A DNA stretch of 35,585 nt from an uncultured bacterium (GTDB lineage: Bacteria; Sysuimicrobiota; Sysuimicrobiia; Sysuimicrobiales; Sysuimicrobiaceae): contig CALIMJ010000003.1 in NCBI GenBank assembly GCA_938028835.1, forward strand, positions 1 to 35,585, in the 5' to 3' direction. The notes under the pieces were generated by a model. That model did not search any database. It was given only the letters and a program-made list of their open reading frames with translations, and was not told the DNA's origin. Shown here piece by piece: positions 25,765 to 34,268 of this stretch (position 1 is the stretch's first letter; every line of letters starts with the position of its first letter). The translations under genes were made by a program, and so were the position numbers.

Positions 25765-26903
25765 GGGGACCCGGCGCACCCCGTGAGCAGCTCGTAGAAT
25801 ATCCGGGTCGCGGCGTCCAGCTGATCCAGGGGCACCGACTCCGACGCGGTGTGGGCCTCGGCCGCGGAACCCGGTCCGAACACCACGCACGGTACCCCTG
25901 TCTGGGCCACGTGGCCAGCGTCGGTGCCGTACGGCGCCCCTACCTGGACCGCATCTCCCGCCACCGCGCGCACGGCTTGCGCCAGCGCCCGGAGGACCCA
26001 GGCGTCCTGCGGGGTCTCCATCCCTGGAGCCAGCAGGTAAGGGGGATCGAACTCCACGGCGCCGGGAAAACTCGCCGCCTCCTGGCTCGACAGCACGAGC
26101 TCCTGCAGGGACCTCCACACAGTTTCCCCATCTTCCTGCGGGAGCAGCCTACGGTCCACGTGCACCTGACAGCGATCCGGCACCGTATTGCGCCCCGTCC
26201 CGCCCTGGATCTCGGTCACGCACACCGTGGGAGCGCCCAGCACGGGGTGGTGCGGACGGGGTTCAGGCACCTGCGAAAGCAGCGGGAGGATCCGGGCCAT
26301 CCCCTCGATGGCGTTCACGCCCAGGTGCGGGGTCGCGCTGTGGGCTGCCCGTCCGGTGGTCCGCACGTAGAAGCGCAGGACGCCCTTGTGCGAGGTGACC
26401 AGCCGCAGGTCCGTGGGTTCTCCGAACACCGCGCCGTCCAGCTGGAGCCCCGAAGCGGCCAGAGCCCTGGAGCCCGCAAAGCCCACCTCCTCGTCCACCA
26501 GGGCGGCAAACAGCACGCGGCAGCGGAGCTGTCCGGACCGCACGGCTTCGCGCAGGCCCACCAGCATGGCGGCGAGCGACGCCTTCGTGTCGCAGGCTCC
26601 CCGGCCGAACAGCCTCCCCTCCTGCACCTCGCCCGCAAACGGAGGCACCGTCATTCCCACAGTCTGCACGGTGTCCAGGTGGGCCGACAGGAGCAGCCGG
26701 GGACCCTCCCGGCCTACCTCGGCCACCACGTTCGGCCGACCCGGCAGCACCTCGACCAGCCGCACCTCCGCGCCCAGGTCTCGCAGGTAGTCCGCCACCC
26801 GGCGGGCCAGCTCCCCTTCTCCCGTGCCGTCCGGGTACGCAGGGTTCACGCTGGGCACCGAAACAAACTCCCGTAAAAGGTCCACTGTGTCACGGAACTC
26901 CAC
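25761..26903 (-). CDS. M20-family metallopeptidase/deacylase (ArgE/DapE type)
   Basis: The protein has 380 residues from a GTG after AAGGAGGG. Metal ligands can be placed: His75 and Asp77 (SAHLDTV), Asp105 (GRGACDTKAS), Glu138/Glu139 (VDEEVG), Glu162 (GEPT) and the late His in EAHTASE. A lid domain lies between, with HKGVLRF and GRAAHSATP. Members are zinc or cobalt amidohydrolases that remove acyl groups from amino acids (ArgE, DapE) or act as dipeptidases; sequence alone does not choose between them. It converges on the Ig-like protein gene, with overlapping stops. Confidence 0.93.
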   Translation of the reverse strand: MEFRDTVDLLREFVSVPSVNPAYPDGTGEGELARRVADYLRDLGAEVRLVEVLPGRPNVVAEVGREGPRLLLSAHLDTVQTVGMTVPPFAGEVQEGRLFGRGACDTKASLAAMLVGLREAVRSGQLRCRVLFAALVDEEVGFAGSRALAASGLQLDGAVFGEPTDLRLVTSHKGVLRFYVRTTGRAAHSATPHLGVNAIEGMARILPLLSQVPEPRPHHPVLGAPTVCVTEIQGGTGRNTVPDRCQVHVDRRLLPQEDGETVWRSLQELVLSSQEAASFPGAVEFDPPYLLAPGMETPQDAWVLRALAQAVRAVAGDAVQVGAPYGTDAGHVAQTGVPCVVFGPGSAAEAHTASESVPLDQLDAATRIFYELLTGCAGSP

Positions 26904-26963
26904 GGTCCCTCCTTGCTTGCGCTGTCGACTTGGGGCAACAGCCTCGGACCGCCCGCTCTCGGT

Positions 26964-27611
26964 CTACAGGCCGACGAAACGGACGCCCACCGCCTTCCGC
27001 CGGTACCTGCGGTTCAGCGCCACCACCAGGGCTGCCAGCCGTTCCAGGGTACCGGCCTGATCCAGACCTCCGGCGTCCACCGCCCGCAGCCCCAGAGCCT
27101 TCGCCAGCTCCACCGCCCTCTCCTTGGCGTGCCGGTCGTCCCCGCAGACCAGGGTGTCCTCCTCCAGCTCCCGGCCCAGCTGCGCGAGCTTGTAGGCCGA
27201 AACCGTGTGGAACGCCGCCACCACCTTCGCCTCCGGCAGGAGCGCCTGCGCCCGCTGCGCCGCAGAACCCTCCTCGGGTACCGCCAGCTCCGGGGGATCC
27301 AGGCTCCGCAGCGCCACCGTGGTGTCCACCACGACCTTGCCGCGCACCGCAGGGCGGATCTCCGGGAGGATCTGGGCGTGGGCGTGGAAGGGCACCGCCA
27401 GCACCACCACCTCGCCCTCCTCCGCCGCCTGCCGGTTGGTGCCCCCGGACACCGCTCCCAGCAGGTCAAGGGACCGCGCGCGTCGCGCGGCCTCCAGGCC
27501 TCGCTCCTTCACGCGGGAGCCCAGGACCACGCTGAGCCCGGCGGCCGCCCACCGGGTGCCCAGGGCGAACCCCTCCTGCCCGGTCCCGCCTACAATCCCC
27601 ACGTCCGCCAT
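26964..27611 (-). CDS. npdG: F420-dependent NADP oxidoreductase-like protein
   Basis: The protein has 215 residues, starting at an ATG with GGGAGGT upstream. The Rossmann start MADVGIVGGTGQEGFALG and the GSR after strand two (NADP phosphate) match NPDG/Fno proteins. The segments VVVLAVPFHAHAQ and VVVDTTVALR follow, and the end holds VDAGGLDQAGTLERLAALVVALNRRYRR. Family members move hydride between F420H2 and NADP+. No other F420 genes are visible here, so F420 use depends on genes elsewhere; a NADP-dependent relative without F420 is possible. It lies downstream of tRNA-His on the same strand. Confidence 0.85.
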   Translation of the reverse strand: MADVGIVGGTGQEGFALGTRWAAAGLSVVLGSRVKERGLEAARRARSLDLLGAVSGGTNRQAAEEGEVVVLAVPFHAHAQILPEIRPAVRGKVVVDTTVALRSLDPPELAVPEEGSAAQRAQALLPEAKVVAAFHTVSAYKLAQLGRELEEDTLVCGDDRHAKERAVELAKALGLRAVDAGGLDQAGTLERLAALVVALNRRYRRKAVGVRFVGL

Positions 27612-27685
27612 GGAGACCTCCCTCGGTCGGGACCACGCTCGCAGGTCGGCGCTAGGGCGGGCAGGACAGGCGCAAGCCTTTTCCG

Positions 27686-27761
27686 TGGGGTGGCCGACGG
27701 GACTTGAACCCGCAACCCCCAGAGCCACAGTCTGGTGCTCTGCCCTTGAGCTACGGCCACC
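27686..27761 (-). tRNA. tRNA-His (GTG)
   Basis: On the minus strand the acceptor stem GTGGCCG (27760 to 27754) pairs with CGGCCAC (27696 to 27690), and the D-arm has GCTCAAGGGCAGAGC. The anticodon arm CCAGACTGTGGCTCTGG carries anticodon GTG. A G at position -1 (27761) faces C73, the tRNA-His identity pair, and CCA is encoded (27688 to 27686). The T-arm GCGGGTTCAAGTCCCGT is normal. Confidence 0.97.
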
Positions 27762-27775
27762 GCGGGACCGCAAGC

Positions 27776-27805
27776 ATTATAGGACAGCCCGGCGTGGGCT
27801 GTCTT
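27776..27805 (-). promoter_or_regulatory. tRNA-His promoter with an inverted repeat in its spacer
   Basis: TATAAT (27781 to 27776) lies 14 bases before the tRNA, with AAGACA (27805 to 27800) 18 bases above it. GACAGCCC and GGGCTGTC (8-bp arms, 5-base loop, 27783-27803) fill the spacer and overlap the -35 box. This could be an operator, or the end hairpin of an upstream transcript. Confidence 0.6.
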
Positions 27806-27926
27806 GGGGTCGGTGTTCTCCCGCATCGAGCCCGCCGCCGGCGTCCCCGCCCCGGCTCGGGGCTGAAATCGAACGCCCCGGTCGGCTGTTCTCAACCGCC
27901 TACCTGGCAGCCGGTCCAGGAGCCCG

Positions 27927-28325
27927 TCACGGCACCTCCAGCTGGGCGCTCGCAGACCCGTCGCTGCGGATGGAAAGCCGCCAGCGTCGACCCTGGTTCT
28001 GGGTGCGTCCGTGCGCGTACACCGCGATCTCCAGCGCGCTCACCCTCCGGAGGGTGTAGGTCCAGTTGCGGGTGGGTCGGAGGTCCAGGTCGGAGGCGGT
28101 CACCCACGTGAAGAGGTTGCCGTGCGCCTCCAGGTACTGCTTGGCCCGCCGCTGGATTTCGGCAAACCGCGCGAGGGCCTCCCCGTCGAACGTGCTGCGC
28201 ACCTCCGGGGGCGGCGTGTTGGTCTCCGGGCGCTGGAGCCTGCCCGAAAGCAGGAGGAAGGCCACGAGGGCCAGGATCGCCAGCGACAGCAGGAGCTCCG
28301 TGGTGGAGAGCCCTCGGTCCCTCAC
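27927..28325 (-). CDS. Second type IV pilin-like protein
   Basis: The protein has 132 residues from a GTG with GGAGGAGG upstream. The leader is only five residues, MRDRG, then LSTTELLLSLAILALVAFLLL with Glu at mature position 5, so a prepilin peptidase should cut it. The rest (LARFAEIQRRAKQYLEAHGNLFTWVTASDLDL) resembles a pseudopilin head. It follows the L-2-hydroxyglutarate oxidase gene by 23 bases. This is distant from the other pilin-like gene and neither lies beside assembly genes. Role in pili, secretion or DNA uptake is not determined. Confidence 0.8.
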   Translation of the reverse strand: MRDRGLSTTELLLSLAILALVAFLLLSGRLQRPETNTPPPEVRSTFDGEALARFAEIQRRAKQYLEAHGNLFTWVTASDLDLRPTRNWTYTLRRVSALEIAVYAHGRTQNQGRRWRLSIRSDGSASAQLEVP

Positions 28326-28348
28326 TGCCCTCCTCCGCCCGTCCGGCC

Positions 28349-29608
28349 TCACCAGCCCAGGGCCGACCGGCCCGCCTCCTGCCGGGGTTGTAGCCCCAGG
28401 GCCTCCGTCGCCAGCTGCGCCACGTGGTCCCCGATGGCCAGCGACGCGGTGGCCGCGGGAGACGGCGCGTTCAGGATGTGCACGGCTCCGGGCTGCAGCA
28501 CCACGCGGAAGTCGTCCACCAGCGTCCCGTCCGGCGCCACCGCCTGGGCGCGTACGCCCGCACCGTTCCGCACCAGGTCGCGGTCCGTGATCTCCGGCAC
28601 CAGCCTCCGGACCGACCGGGCGAATTCCCTGCGGCACCACGACCGATACTGCTCGTACAGGCCCACTCTCCAGTAACGGCGTACCAGCCACCAGAATCCG
28701 GAGTACGTCAGCGTCCCCCATGCGTCCCGGAGGCGGAAGGCGCGCGGACGGTACCCCTCCCGCGCCCAGGCCACCACCGCGTTAGGCCCCACTTCCACTT
28801 CACCGTGGACGGTGCGCGTCAGGTGTACCCCGAGGAACGGGAAGCGCGGGTCGGGCACCGGGTAGATGAGTCCCCTCACCAGGTGCCGGGACTCGGGTCG
28901 GAGCACGTAGTACTCGCCCCGGAAGGGCACGATCTGGATTCCGGGCTGGGCTCCCAAAAGCCGGGCCACGCGGTCGCTGTGAAGTCCCGCGCAGTTCAGT
29001 ACCGCGCGGGCCAGCACCGTCCCCCGCGTGGTGCGCAGCTCGAAACCCTCCGGCCTCCGCCGGGCACCGAGGACCTCGCAACCCGTGACCACCCGCGAGC
29101 CCGTGGCCCCCACAAGGCCTGCCAGGCACACCGCCACCGCCCGAAAGTCTGTGATGGCCGTGGCCGGGGAGTGTATAGCCGCGACCCCCCTCGCGTGGGG
29201 CTCCACCTCCTGCAGCTCCTCCGCCCGCAACCACCGCAGCCCAGGCACTCCGTTGGCCTGGCCCCTGCGGAACAGCTCCTGGAGCCGCGGGACCTCCGCA
29301 TCGTCCGTGGCCACGATCAACTTCCCCGCGGGCAGAAACGGCAAGCCGTGTTCCTCGCAGAACTCCCGCAGCCGCCGCGCGCCCTCCACGCACAGCCGCG
29401 CCCGTAGGGACCCCGGCCGGTAGTAGATGCCTGCGTGCACGACCCCGCTGTTGCGGGCCGTCTGGTGGAGGCCCACTTCCACCTCCTTCTCCAGCACCGC
29501 GAGCCGCAGGTCCGGCCGCCGACGCAGAAGCGCGTGGGCGCAGGCCAGCCCCACGATGCCGCCGCCCACCACGGCCACGTCGCACCGCTCGGGGAGTTGG
29601 CCTGCCAC
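28349..29608 (-). CDS. lhgO: L-2-hydroxyglutarate oxidase/dehydrogenase-like FAD protein
   Basis: The protein has 419 residues. The FAD-binding start VAVVGGGIVGLACAHALL is followed by the family marker HQTARNSGVVHAGIYY near 48-63, which is distinctive for LhgO. VLNCAGLHSDRVA, IVPFRGEYYVL, and the C-terminal AGVRAQAVAPDGTLVDDF with ILNAPSPAATASLAIG complete the pattern. It oxidises L-2-hydroxyglutarate to 2-oxoglutarate, passing electrons to the membrane quinone pool. It starts one base after the nucleotidyltransferase stop and is followed by a pilin-like gene, an unusual set of neighbours for it. Confidence 0.92.
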   Translation of the reverse strand: MAGQLPERCDVAVVGGGIVGLACAHALLRRRPDLRLAVLEKEVEVGLHQTARNSGVVHAGIYYRPGSLRARLCVEGARRLREFCEEHGLPFLPAGKLIVATDDAEVPRLQELFRRGQANGVPGLRWLRAEELQEVEPHARGVAAIHSPATAITDFRAVAVCLAGLVGATGSRVVTGCEVLGARRRPEGFELRTTRGTVLARAVLNCAGLHSDRVARLLGAQPGIQIVPFRGEYYVLRPESRHLVRGLIYPVPDPRFPFLGVHLTRTVHGEVEVGPNAVVAWAREGYRPRAFRLRDAWGTLTYSGFWWLVRRYWRVGLYEQYRSWCRREFARSVRRLVPEITDRDLVRNGAGVRAQAVAPDGTLVDDFRVVLQPGAVHILNAPSPAATASLAIGDHVAQLATEALGLQPRQEAGRSALGW

Positions 29609-29609
29609 C

Positions 29610-30593
29610 TCAGCCGCCCAGCTCGATCTCGGAGTCGTCCCCCAGGTTCACCCGGGTCGCACGCCCCTCCAGGTACGCCCCCTCACCGATGAGGGAGCCC
29701 TGCAGCACCACGTTCCGGACCGTGGCGTTCCGGTTCACGATGCTGTCCCGTACCACCGACCGTACCACCCGCGCCCCTTCCGCCACGGACACGTAGGGTC
29801 CGACCACGGATTCCTCGATGACGGCGCTCGGCGCGATGGCCACGGGCGGGTGGACCAGGGCGCCCTCCAGCCGGGGAGCCGATGGGTTCAGGATGTCCAG
29901 CAGCGCCCGGTTGGCGGCCAGCAGCGCCTCCGGGGTCCCGCAGTCGTACCACTCCTCCACCGGGTAGGTGCGCACCACCGCGCCGGCCTCCACGTACAGC
30001 TGGAGGGCGTCTGCCAGCCAGTACTCGCCCCGCACGCGGCGGTCCTCGTCAATCAGCCGCTCCAGACACCTCCGGAACAGCGGCGTCTCGCGGATGAAGT
30101 ACACGCCCGTGATGGCCAGGTTGCTGCGCGGCTGGTCGGGCTTCTCCACGATCCGGCGCACCCGGCCGTCCTCGTCCAGCTCCACGACGCCGAACCGCCG
30201 CGGGTCTGCCACCTCCCGCACCCCGATGAGGGAGGCTGAACTCCGCAGCATGGGCCGGAAGTCACCTCGGAAGATGGTGTCCCCGAGCATGATGAGCACG
30301 GGTTCGTCTCCCAGGAACTCCCGCGCCACGTAGATGGCGTGACCGTTCCCCAGCGGCCGCTCCTGACGCACGAAGTAGGCGGGGATCCGGTAGTTCTCCC
30401 GCACGTACGCCTCGATCTTCTCCCCCAGGTGGCCCACCACCAGCACCACCTCGTCCACGCCGACCAGCAGCAGCTCGTCGAGGATGTGGCCGAGGATGGG
30501 CTTGCCCGCCACGGGCATCAGCGCCTTGGGCAGGGTGTACGTGTGGGGGCGGAGCCGGGTCCCGAACCCCGCCACGGGCACGATGGCGCGCAA
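29610..30593 (-). CDS. Sugar-phosphate nucleotidyltransferase, RmlA/GlmU-like
   Basis: The protein has 327 residues and starts at a TTG with AAGGAGGT at the right spacing. The nucleotide motif AGFGTRLRPHTYTLPKALMPVAGKP at about 8-32 and the later VILVVGH-like and GDTIF segments form a Rossmann nucleotidyltransferase. The C-terminal 80 residues hold a left-handed beta-helix pattern (AIAPSAVIEESVVGPYVSV, SVVRDSIVNRNATVRNVV). Such enzymes make dTDP- or UDP-sugars for cell-surface polymers. The sugar is not determined. It heads an operon with lhgO and the pilin-like gene and is divergent from the MFS gene. Confidence 0.88.
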   Translation of the reverse strand: MRAIVPVAGFGTRLRPHTYTLPKALMPVAGKPILGHILDELLLVGVDEVVLVVGHLGEKIEAYVRENYRIPAYFVRQERPLGNGHAIYVAREFLGDEPVLIMLGDTIFRGDFRPMLRSSASLIGVREVADPRRFGVVELDEDGRVRRIVEKPDQPRSNLAITGVYFIRETPLFRRCLERLIDEDRRVRGEYWLADALQLYVEAGAVVRTYPVEEWYDCGTPEALLAANRALLDILNPSAPRLEGALVHPPVAIAPSAVIEESVVGPYVSVAEGARVVRSVVRDSIVNRNATVRNVVLQGSLIGEGAYLEGRATRVNLGDDSEIELGG

Positions 30594-30761
30594 GGGTCAG
30601 ACCTCCTTCCCGCCGCGCGGACCCGCGCGGTTCCTCGCTCAGGGTGTTCTACGGGCAGGTCCCGAAACCTGCGGCGTCCCGGACACCAGCACTGCACACC
30701 GCCGCGCCGAGCTTCAACGGCTGCCAACCTCCCGAACGCTCAATTCCGCTAAACTGTTTTC

Positions 30762-32036
30762 GTGCGAGGCGACCCCCCGGACGTTCGCTCCCTGGAACCC
30801 CCGCCCCACCGCTGGCGCGTCCTGGCCGTGGCCACGGTCCAGCAGGCGGGCCTGACCTTCGTGCGGTTCGGGCTCCCGGCCCTGATGCCCTTCGTGCGGG
30901 CCGACCTGAAGCTTTCCCTGGCCGAGGCGGGGATCGTGTTGGGTGCGTTTGACCTGGGCGCCCTGCTGGCTTTCTACGCCACCGGGGTGGCCACGGAGCG
31001 GGCCGGCGAGCGGCCGGTGATGGCCCTGGGAGCCCTCCTCACCGGCCTGGTGGCCGCCCTCGGGGCCGGGGCCCCCTCCGCCGCCGCGCTGGCCGTGCTC
31101 CTGGCTCTTGCGGGTGCCGGGTTCCCTTCCAGCCAGGTGGCCGGAAGCCACGCGGTGATGCTCGCCTTCCCTGCCCGGGAGCGCGGCGTGGCCATGGGCG
31201 TGCGGCAGGCGGGCCTGCCGGTGGGAGGGCTGCTGGCCGCCGCCCTGCTGCCGTGGCTGGCTTCCACGTGGAGCTGGCGGGTGGCCCTGGTGGCCGCCGG
31301 CGGTGGTTGCGCCCTGGCGGGACTGTTCACCTATGTGGGCCTCCGACAGCTCGAGCGACCCGGGAAGACCCGCCCGAGCTCCTCCGAGACCCGGGTGAGC
31401 CCCTGGCGGGCACCCCTGCAGTTCTTCCGCACCCCGGCCCTGGTGCTTACCACCCTCACCGCCTGCCTGCTGGCCGCGGGCCAGTTCGGACTGACGGGCT
31501 ACCTGCCCCTTTACTTCGTGGACACTTTCCGCTGGAGGCCCCAGGAGGCAGCCCGGCTGCTGCTGTTCGTGCACCTGGGCGGGATCGCGGGCCGGATGGC
31601 GTGGGGCTGGGTTTCGGACCGCTGGTTCGGGGCAGACCGCCCCAGGCCCATCGCCCTGGCCGCTTGCTGTGCCGCGGGTACTGTGGTGGCGCTTTCCCTG
31701 TTGTCCGGCTGGGACGCGGTGCCTGCCCCCGTGGCGGCGTTCCTGGCCCTACTTTCGGGTTTCACCCTTCTGGGCTGGAACGGGCTGTACGTGACCCTGC
31801 TGTCCGAACTGGCGTGGGGCGCATCCGCGGTCATGGTGGGGCTCAGCATGACCGTCCTGTACGTGTTCACCATGCTGGCGCCTCCCCTGTTCGGGTGGAC
31901 CGTGGAGCGCATGGGAGGCCAGTACACCGGAGCCTGGCTGGGCGTGGTGGCGCTGCAGCTGGCCGCTGCCGCCACCGTTCTATCCGTCCGGCGCGCCAGG
32001 GGTTCCGGCGCCCATGCCCTGGCCCCGGGCGAATAG
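30762..32036 (+). CDS. Major facilitator superfamily transporter
   Basis: The protein has 424 residues with twelve hydrophobic helices, the inter-helix Arg-rich GVATERAGER after helix two and GMAWGWVSDRWFG in the second half, both typical of MFS. The sixth-helix loop (QLERPGKTRPSSSETR) is charged. It may export or import small organic acids or drugs; nothing narrows it further. The GTG at 30762 follows TAAACT (30750-30755) by only six bases, so the message may be leaderless; no ribosome binding site is seen. It is divergent from the nucleotidyltransferase. Confidence 0.88.
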   Translation: MRGDPPDVRSLEPPPHRWRVLAVATVQQAGLTFVRFGLPALMPFVRADLKLSLAEAGIVLGAFDLGALLAFYATGVATERAGERPVMALGALLTGLVAALGAGAPSAAALAVLLALAGAGFPSSQVAGSHAVMLAFPARERGVAMGVRQAGLPVGGLLAAALLPWLASTWSWRVALVAAGGGCALAGLFTYVGLRQLERPGKTRPSSSETRVSPWRAPLQFFRTPALVLTTLTACLLAAGQFGLTGYLPLYFVDTFRWRPQEAARLLLFVHLGGIAGRMAWGWVSDRWFGADRPRPIALAACCAAGTVVALSLLSGWDAVPAPVAAFLALLSGFTLLGWNGLYVTLLSELAWGASAVMVGLSMTVLYVFTMLAPPLFGWTVERMGGQYTGAWLGVVALQLAAAATVLSVRRARGSGAHALAPGE

Positions 32037-32045
32037 CGCCGGCGG

Positions 32046-32077
32046 GCAGGCTCGGGAAAGGTTCCCGAGAACCCTGC
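32046..32077 (+). terminator. Terminator-like hairpin after the MFS gene
   Basis: CTCGGGAA (32051-32058) and TTCCCGAG (32062-32069) form a perfect 8-bp stem with a 3-base loop, and GCAGG/CCTGC can extend it with a small bulge. It starts 10 bases after the MFS stop. No T-tract follows. Confidence 0.5.
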
Positions 32078-32517
32078 ACCGGGACCTCACGGGGCTCACC
32101 GGTGTTAGAGTGGTCTCGAACGGGGTGTCCAGGAGCACGCCGCCCGAGCCGTGCACCGCGGAGGAGCTGGTGGCCTGCTGGAGGGGTGGCGCCGCGAGAC
32201 CGACGAGAGCGAGCCGGTCATCACGACCCCCACGGGCTTCGGGCACGACCGGATCCTCCCTGCTTCGGCGCCGTCCCGGGTGCTTACGGCCACGCCAGCC
32301 GCCTGGGCGAGGTGGTGAGCGGAGATGTGCGGATCTGCCCCCAGCCGGGGGTCCGCGCTGTCTGAGTGGACCCACAGGCCCGGTCCCCTCACCCACCACG
32401 CGTCGCGCGGGAGCGGCGCAGGACGCGGTGGACCCCTGCGACTTGACGGAAGAACCCGGTGCTTTCGGCTTCCGTTGCCATCTGCGGGTGGTGTTCGGAG
32501 ACTGAAGGCGCGCAGCC
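32078..32517. other. Intergenic region of about 440 bases with no gene called
   Basis: No frame codes a protein I recognise. One short stretch, from about 32250 to a stop at 32366, reads FGAVPGAYGHASRLGEVVSG and has normal codon use, so it may be the last remnant of a degraded gene; another frame from 32160 reads with Thr-Pro-Gly-rich composition. No RNA gene, repeat or operator was seen. Confidence 0.4.
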
Positions 32518-34146
32518 GTGAAGACCAGGGGCGATTCGCACGCAGGGGAGCAGGCGGCGAGGTCCAGCGGGGTGGCCTTCGGGAGGCCGGTTCACGCCCA
32601 CGGGATCGAGCTCAACCCGGAGTTCGCGAGGGCGCTGGACCTGCTCGAGCGCACCCGACGGCACGTCCTGGTCACGGGCCGCGCGGGAACGGGCAAGTCC
32701 ACCCTCCTGCGGTACTTCCTCGACCGCACCCGTAAGAAGGCGGTGGTGCTGGCCCCCACGGGCGTCGCCGCAGTCAACGTGGGAGGCCAGACCATCCACT
32801 CCTTCTTCGGCTTCCGGCCGGACATCACCCCGGACCAGGTCTCCCGACTGGTTCTCCCCGGCGGCCGCGAAAGCGTCTACCGGCAGGTGGAGCTGATCGT
32901 CATCGACGAGGTCTCCATGGTGCGGGCTGACCTGCTGGACTGCGTGGACCGCTTCCTCCGGCTGAACGGCCCGCGGCGGAACCGACCCTTCGGGGGAGTC
33001 CAGATGGCCTACTTCGGGGACCTGTACCAGCTGCCTCCCGTGGTGACCGGCCCCGAGCGCAGGGCTCTCGCGGAGCTGTACGACACCCCTTACTTCTACA
33101 GCGCCCGCGCGCTCCAGGAGGTGGAGCTGGAGCTGGTGGAGCTGGAGAAGGTGTACCGCCAGACGGACCCGCTGTTTCTGGAGGTGCTGGGAGCCATCCG
33201 CAACGGAACCGTCACCGACGGGCACCTGGAGGTTCTGAACCGCCGCTGCCGGCCCGATTTCGAGCCCGGGCCGCACGAGTTGTACGTCCAGCTCACCACC
33301 ACCAACCCGCTGGCCCAGGCGGTGAACCGGGCCCAGCTTTCCAGACTCCCGGGGCGCCTGTACACCTTCGAGGGGCACCTGCAGGGCGAGTTCGGAGGGG
33401 ACCACGCCCCGGCGCCCCTCCGGCTGCAGCTCAAGGCCGGCGCGCAGGTCATGATGGTGAACAACGACCCCGAGGGCCGTTGGGTCAACGGGACCGTAGC
33501 GCGCGTGGTGGAGGTCCTGGACGACCCCGCGGAACCTGTTGTGGTGGTGGAGCTGGAGGGCGGTACGCAGGCGGAGGTGGTGCCCTACACGTGGGAACTA
33601 TTCGCCTTCTATGTGGAGGGTGGCCAGCTGTGTTCGCGCGTGGTCGGCCGCTACACCCAGCTGCCCATGATGCTCGCCTGGGCTGTGACGATCCACAAGA
33701 GCCAGGGCAAGACCTTCGACCGGGTCGTCATCGACGTGGGCCGGGGAGCGTTCGCGCCCGGGCAGGTCTACGTGGCCCTGAGTCGCTGCCGCACCCTCGA
33801 GGGGATCGTCCTGAAACGCCCCATCACGGCGAAGCACGTGTGGGTGGACTATTGCATCGTAAAGTTCCTCACGCGCTTCCAGTACTCGAGGGCCGAGCAG
33901 TCCCTTCCCCTGGACCGGCGTCGGGAACTCATCCAGCAGGCCGTGGAGCAGGGCCGCGCGCTGCGGATCGTCTACCTCAAGCCCAACGGGGACAGATCCC
34001 GCCGGGTGGTCCGGCCCCTGCAGCTCGGTGAGGTGGAATACCGGGGGAGGGAGTTCCTGGCCGTGCGGGCCCTCTGCGGGCTGCGGGGAGAAGAGCGGAC
34101 GTTCCGGGTGGACCGGATCCTCGAGATGGAGCTCGTGGACGAGTGA
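32518..34146 (+). CDS. Pif1-like helicase with C-terminal WYL domain
   Basis: The protein has 542 residues. Walker A GRAGTGKST is at 54-62, APTGVAAVNVGGQTIHSFF (about 79-98) is a Pif1/RecD motif, Walker B VIDE is at about 128-131, and GDLYQLPP follows. The late motifs TIHKSQGKTFDRV and VYVALSRCRTLEG complete a superfamily 1B 5'-to-3' DNA helicase. From about 467 the tail (IVYLKPNG, VVRPLQLGEVEYRGREFLAV, ERTFRVDRI) fits a WYL domain, known as a sensor of nucleic acid or nucleotide ligands in phage-defence and stress regulators. The GTG at 32572, with GAGGT nine bases before it, is an equally good start and would shorten the protein by 18 residues. Confidence 0.9.
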   Translation: MKTRGDSHAGEQAARSSGVAFGRPVHAHGIELNPEFARALDLLERTRRHVLVTGRAGTGKSTLLRYFLDRTRKKAVVLAPTGVAAVNVGGQTIHSFFGFRPDITPDQVSRLVLPGGRESVYRQVELIVIDEVSMVRADLLDCVDRFLRLNGPRRNRPFGGVQMAYFGDLYQLPPVVTGPERRALAELYDTPYFYSARALQEVELELVELEKVYRQTDPLFLEVLGAIRNGTVTDGHLEVLNRRCRPDFEPGPHELYVQLTTTNPLAQAVNRAQLSRLPGRLYTFEGHLQGEFGGDHAPAPLRLQLKAGAQVMMVNNDPEGRWVNGTVARVVEVLDDPAEPVVVVELEGGTQAEVVPYTWELFAFYVEGGQLCSRVVGRYTQLPMMLAWAVTIHKSQGKTFDRVVIDVGRGAFAPGQVYVALSRCRTLEGIVLKRPITAKHVWVDYCIVKFLTRFQYSRAEQSLPLDRRRELIQQAVEQGRALRIVYLKPNGDRSRRVVRPLQLGEVEYRGREFLAVRALCGLRGEERTFRVDRILEMELVDE

Positions 34147-34197
34147 GCCGACTGCGGATCCCTGACGCCGCAGCAGGTCGCTGGGCTCGGGCAGTAT

Positions 34198-34233
34198 AAA
34201 AAGCCTCAGGGCAACGCCTTCGCGCGCCTGGGG
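34198..34233 (-). terminator. Rho-independent terminator of the coiled-coil gene
   Basis: On the minus strand CCCCAGG (34233 to 34227) pairs with CCTGAGG (34210 to 34204), with one mismatch and a nested CGC/GCG pair, and is followed by CTTTTTAT. It lies about 36 bases after the stop at 34269, on the same strand. Confidence 0.6.
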
Positions 34234-34268
34234 GAACGTCACGCCGCGGCCGTGCTCCAGACAGCCGG

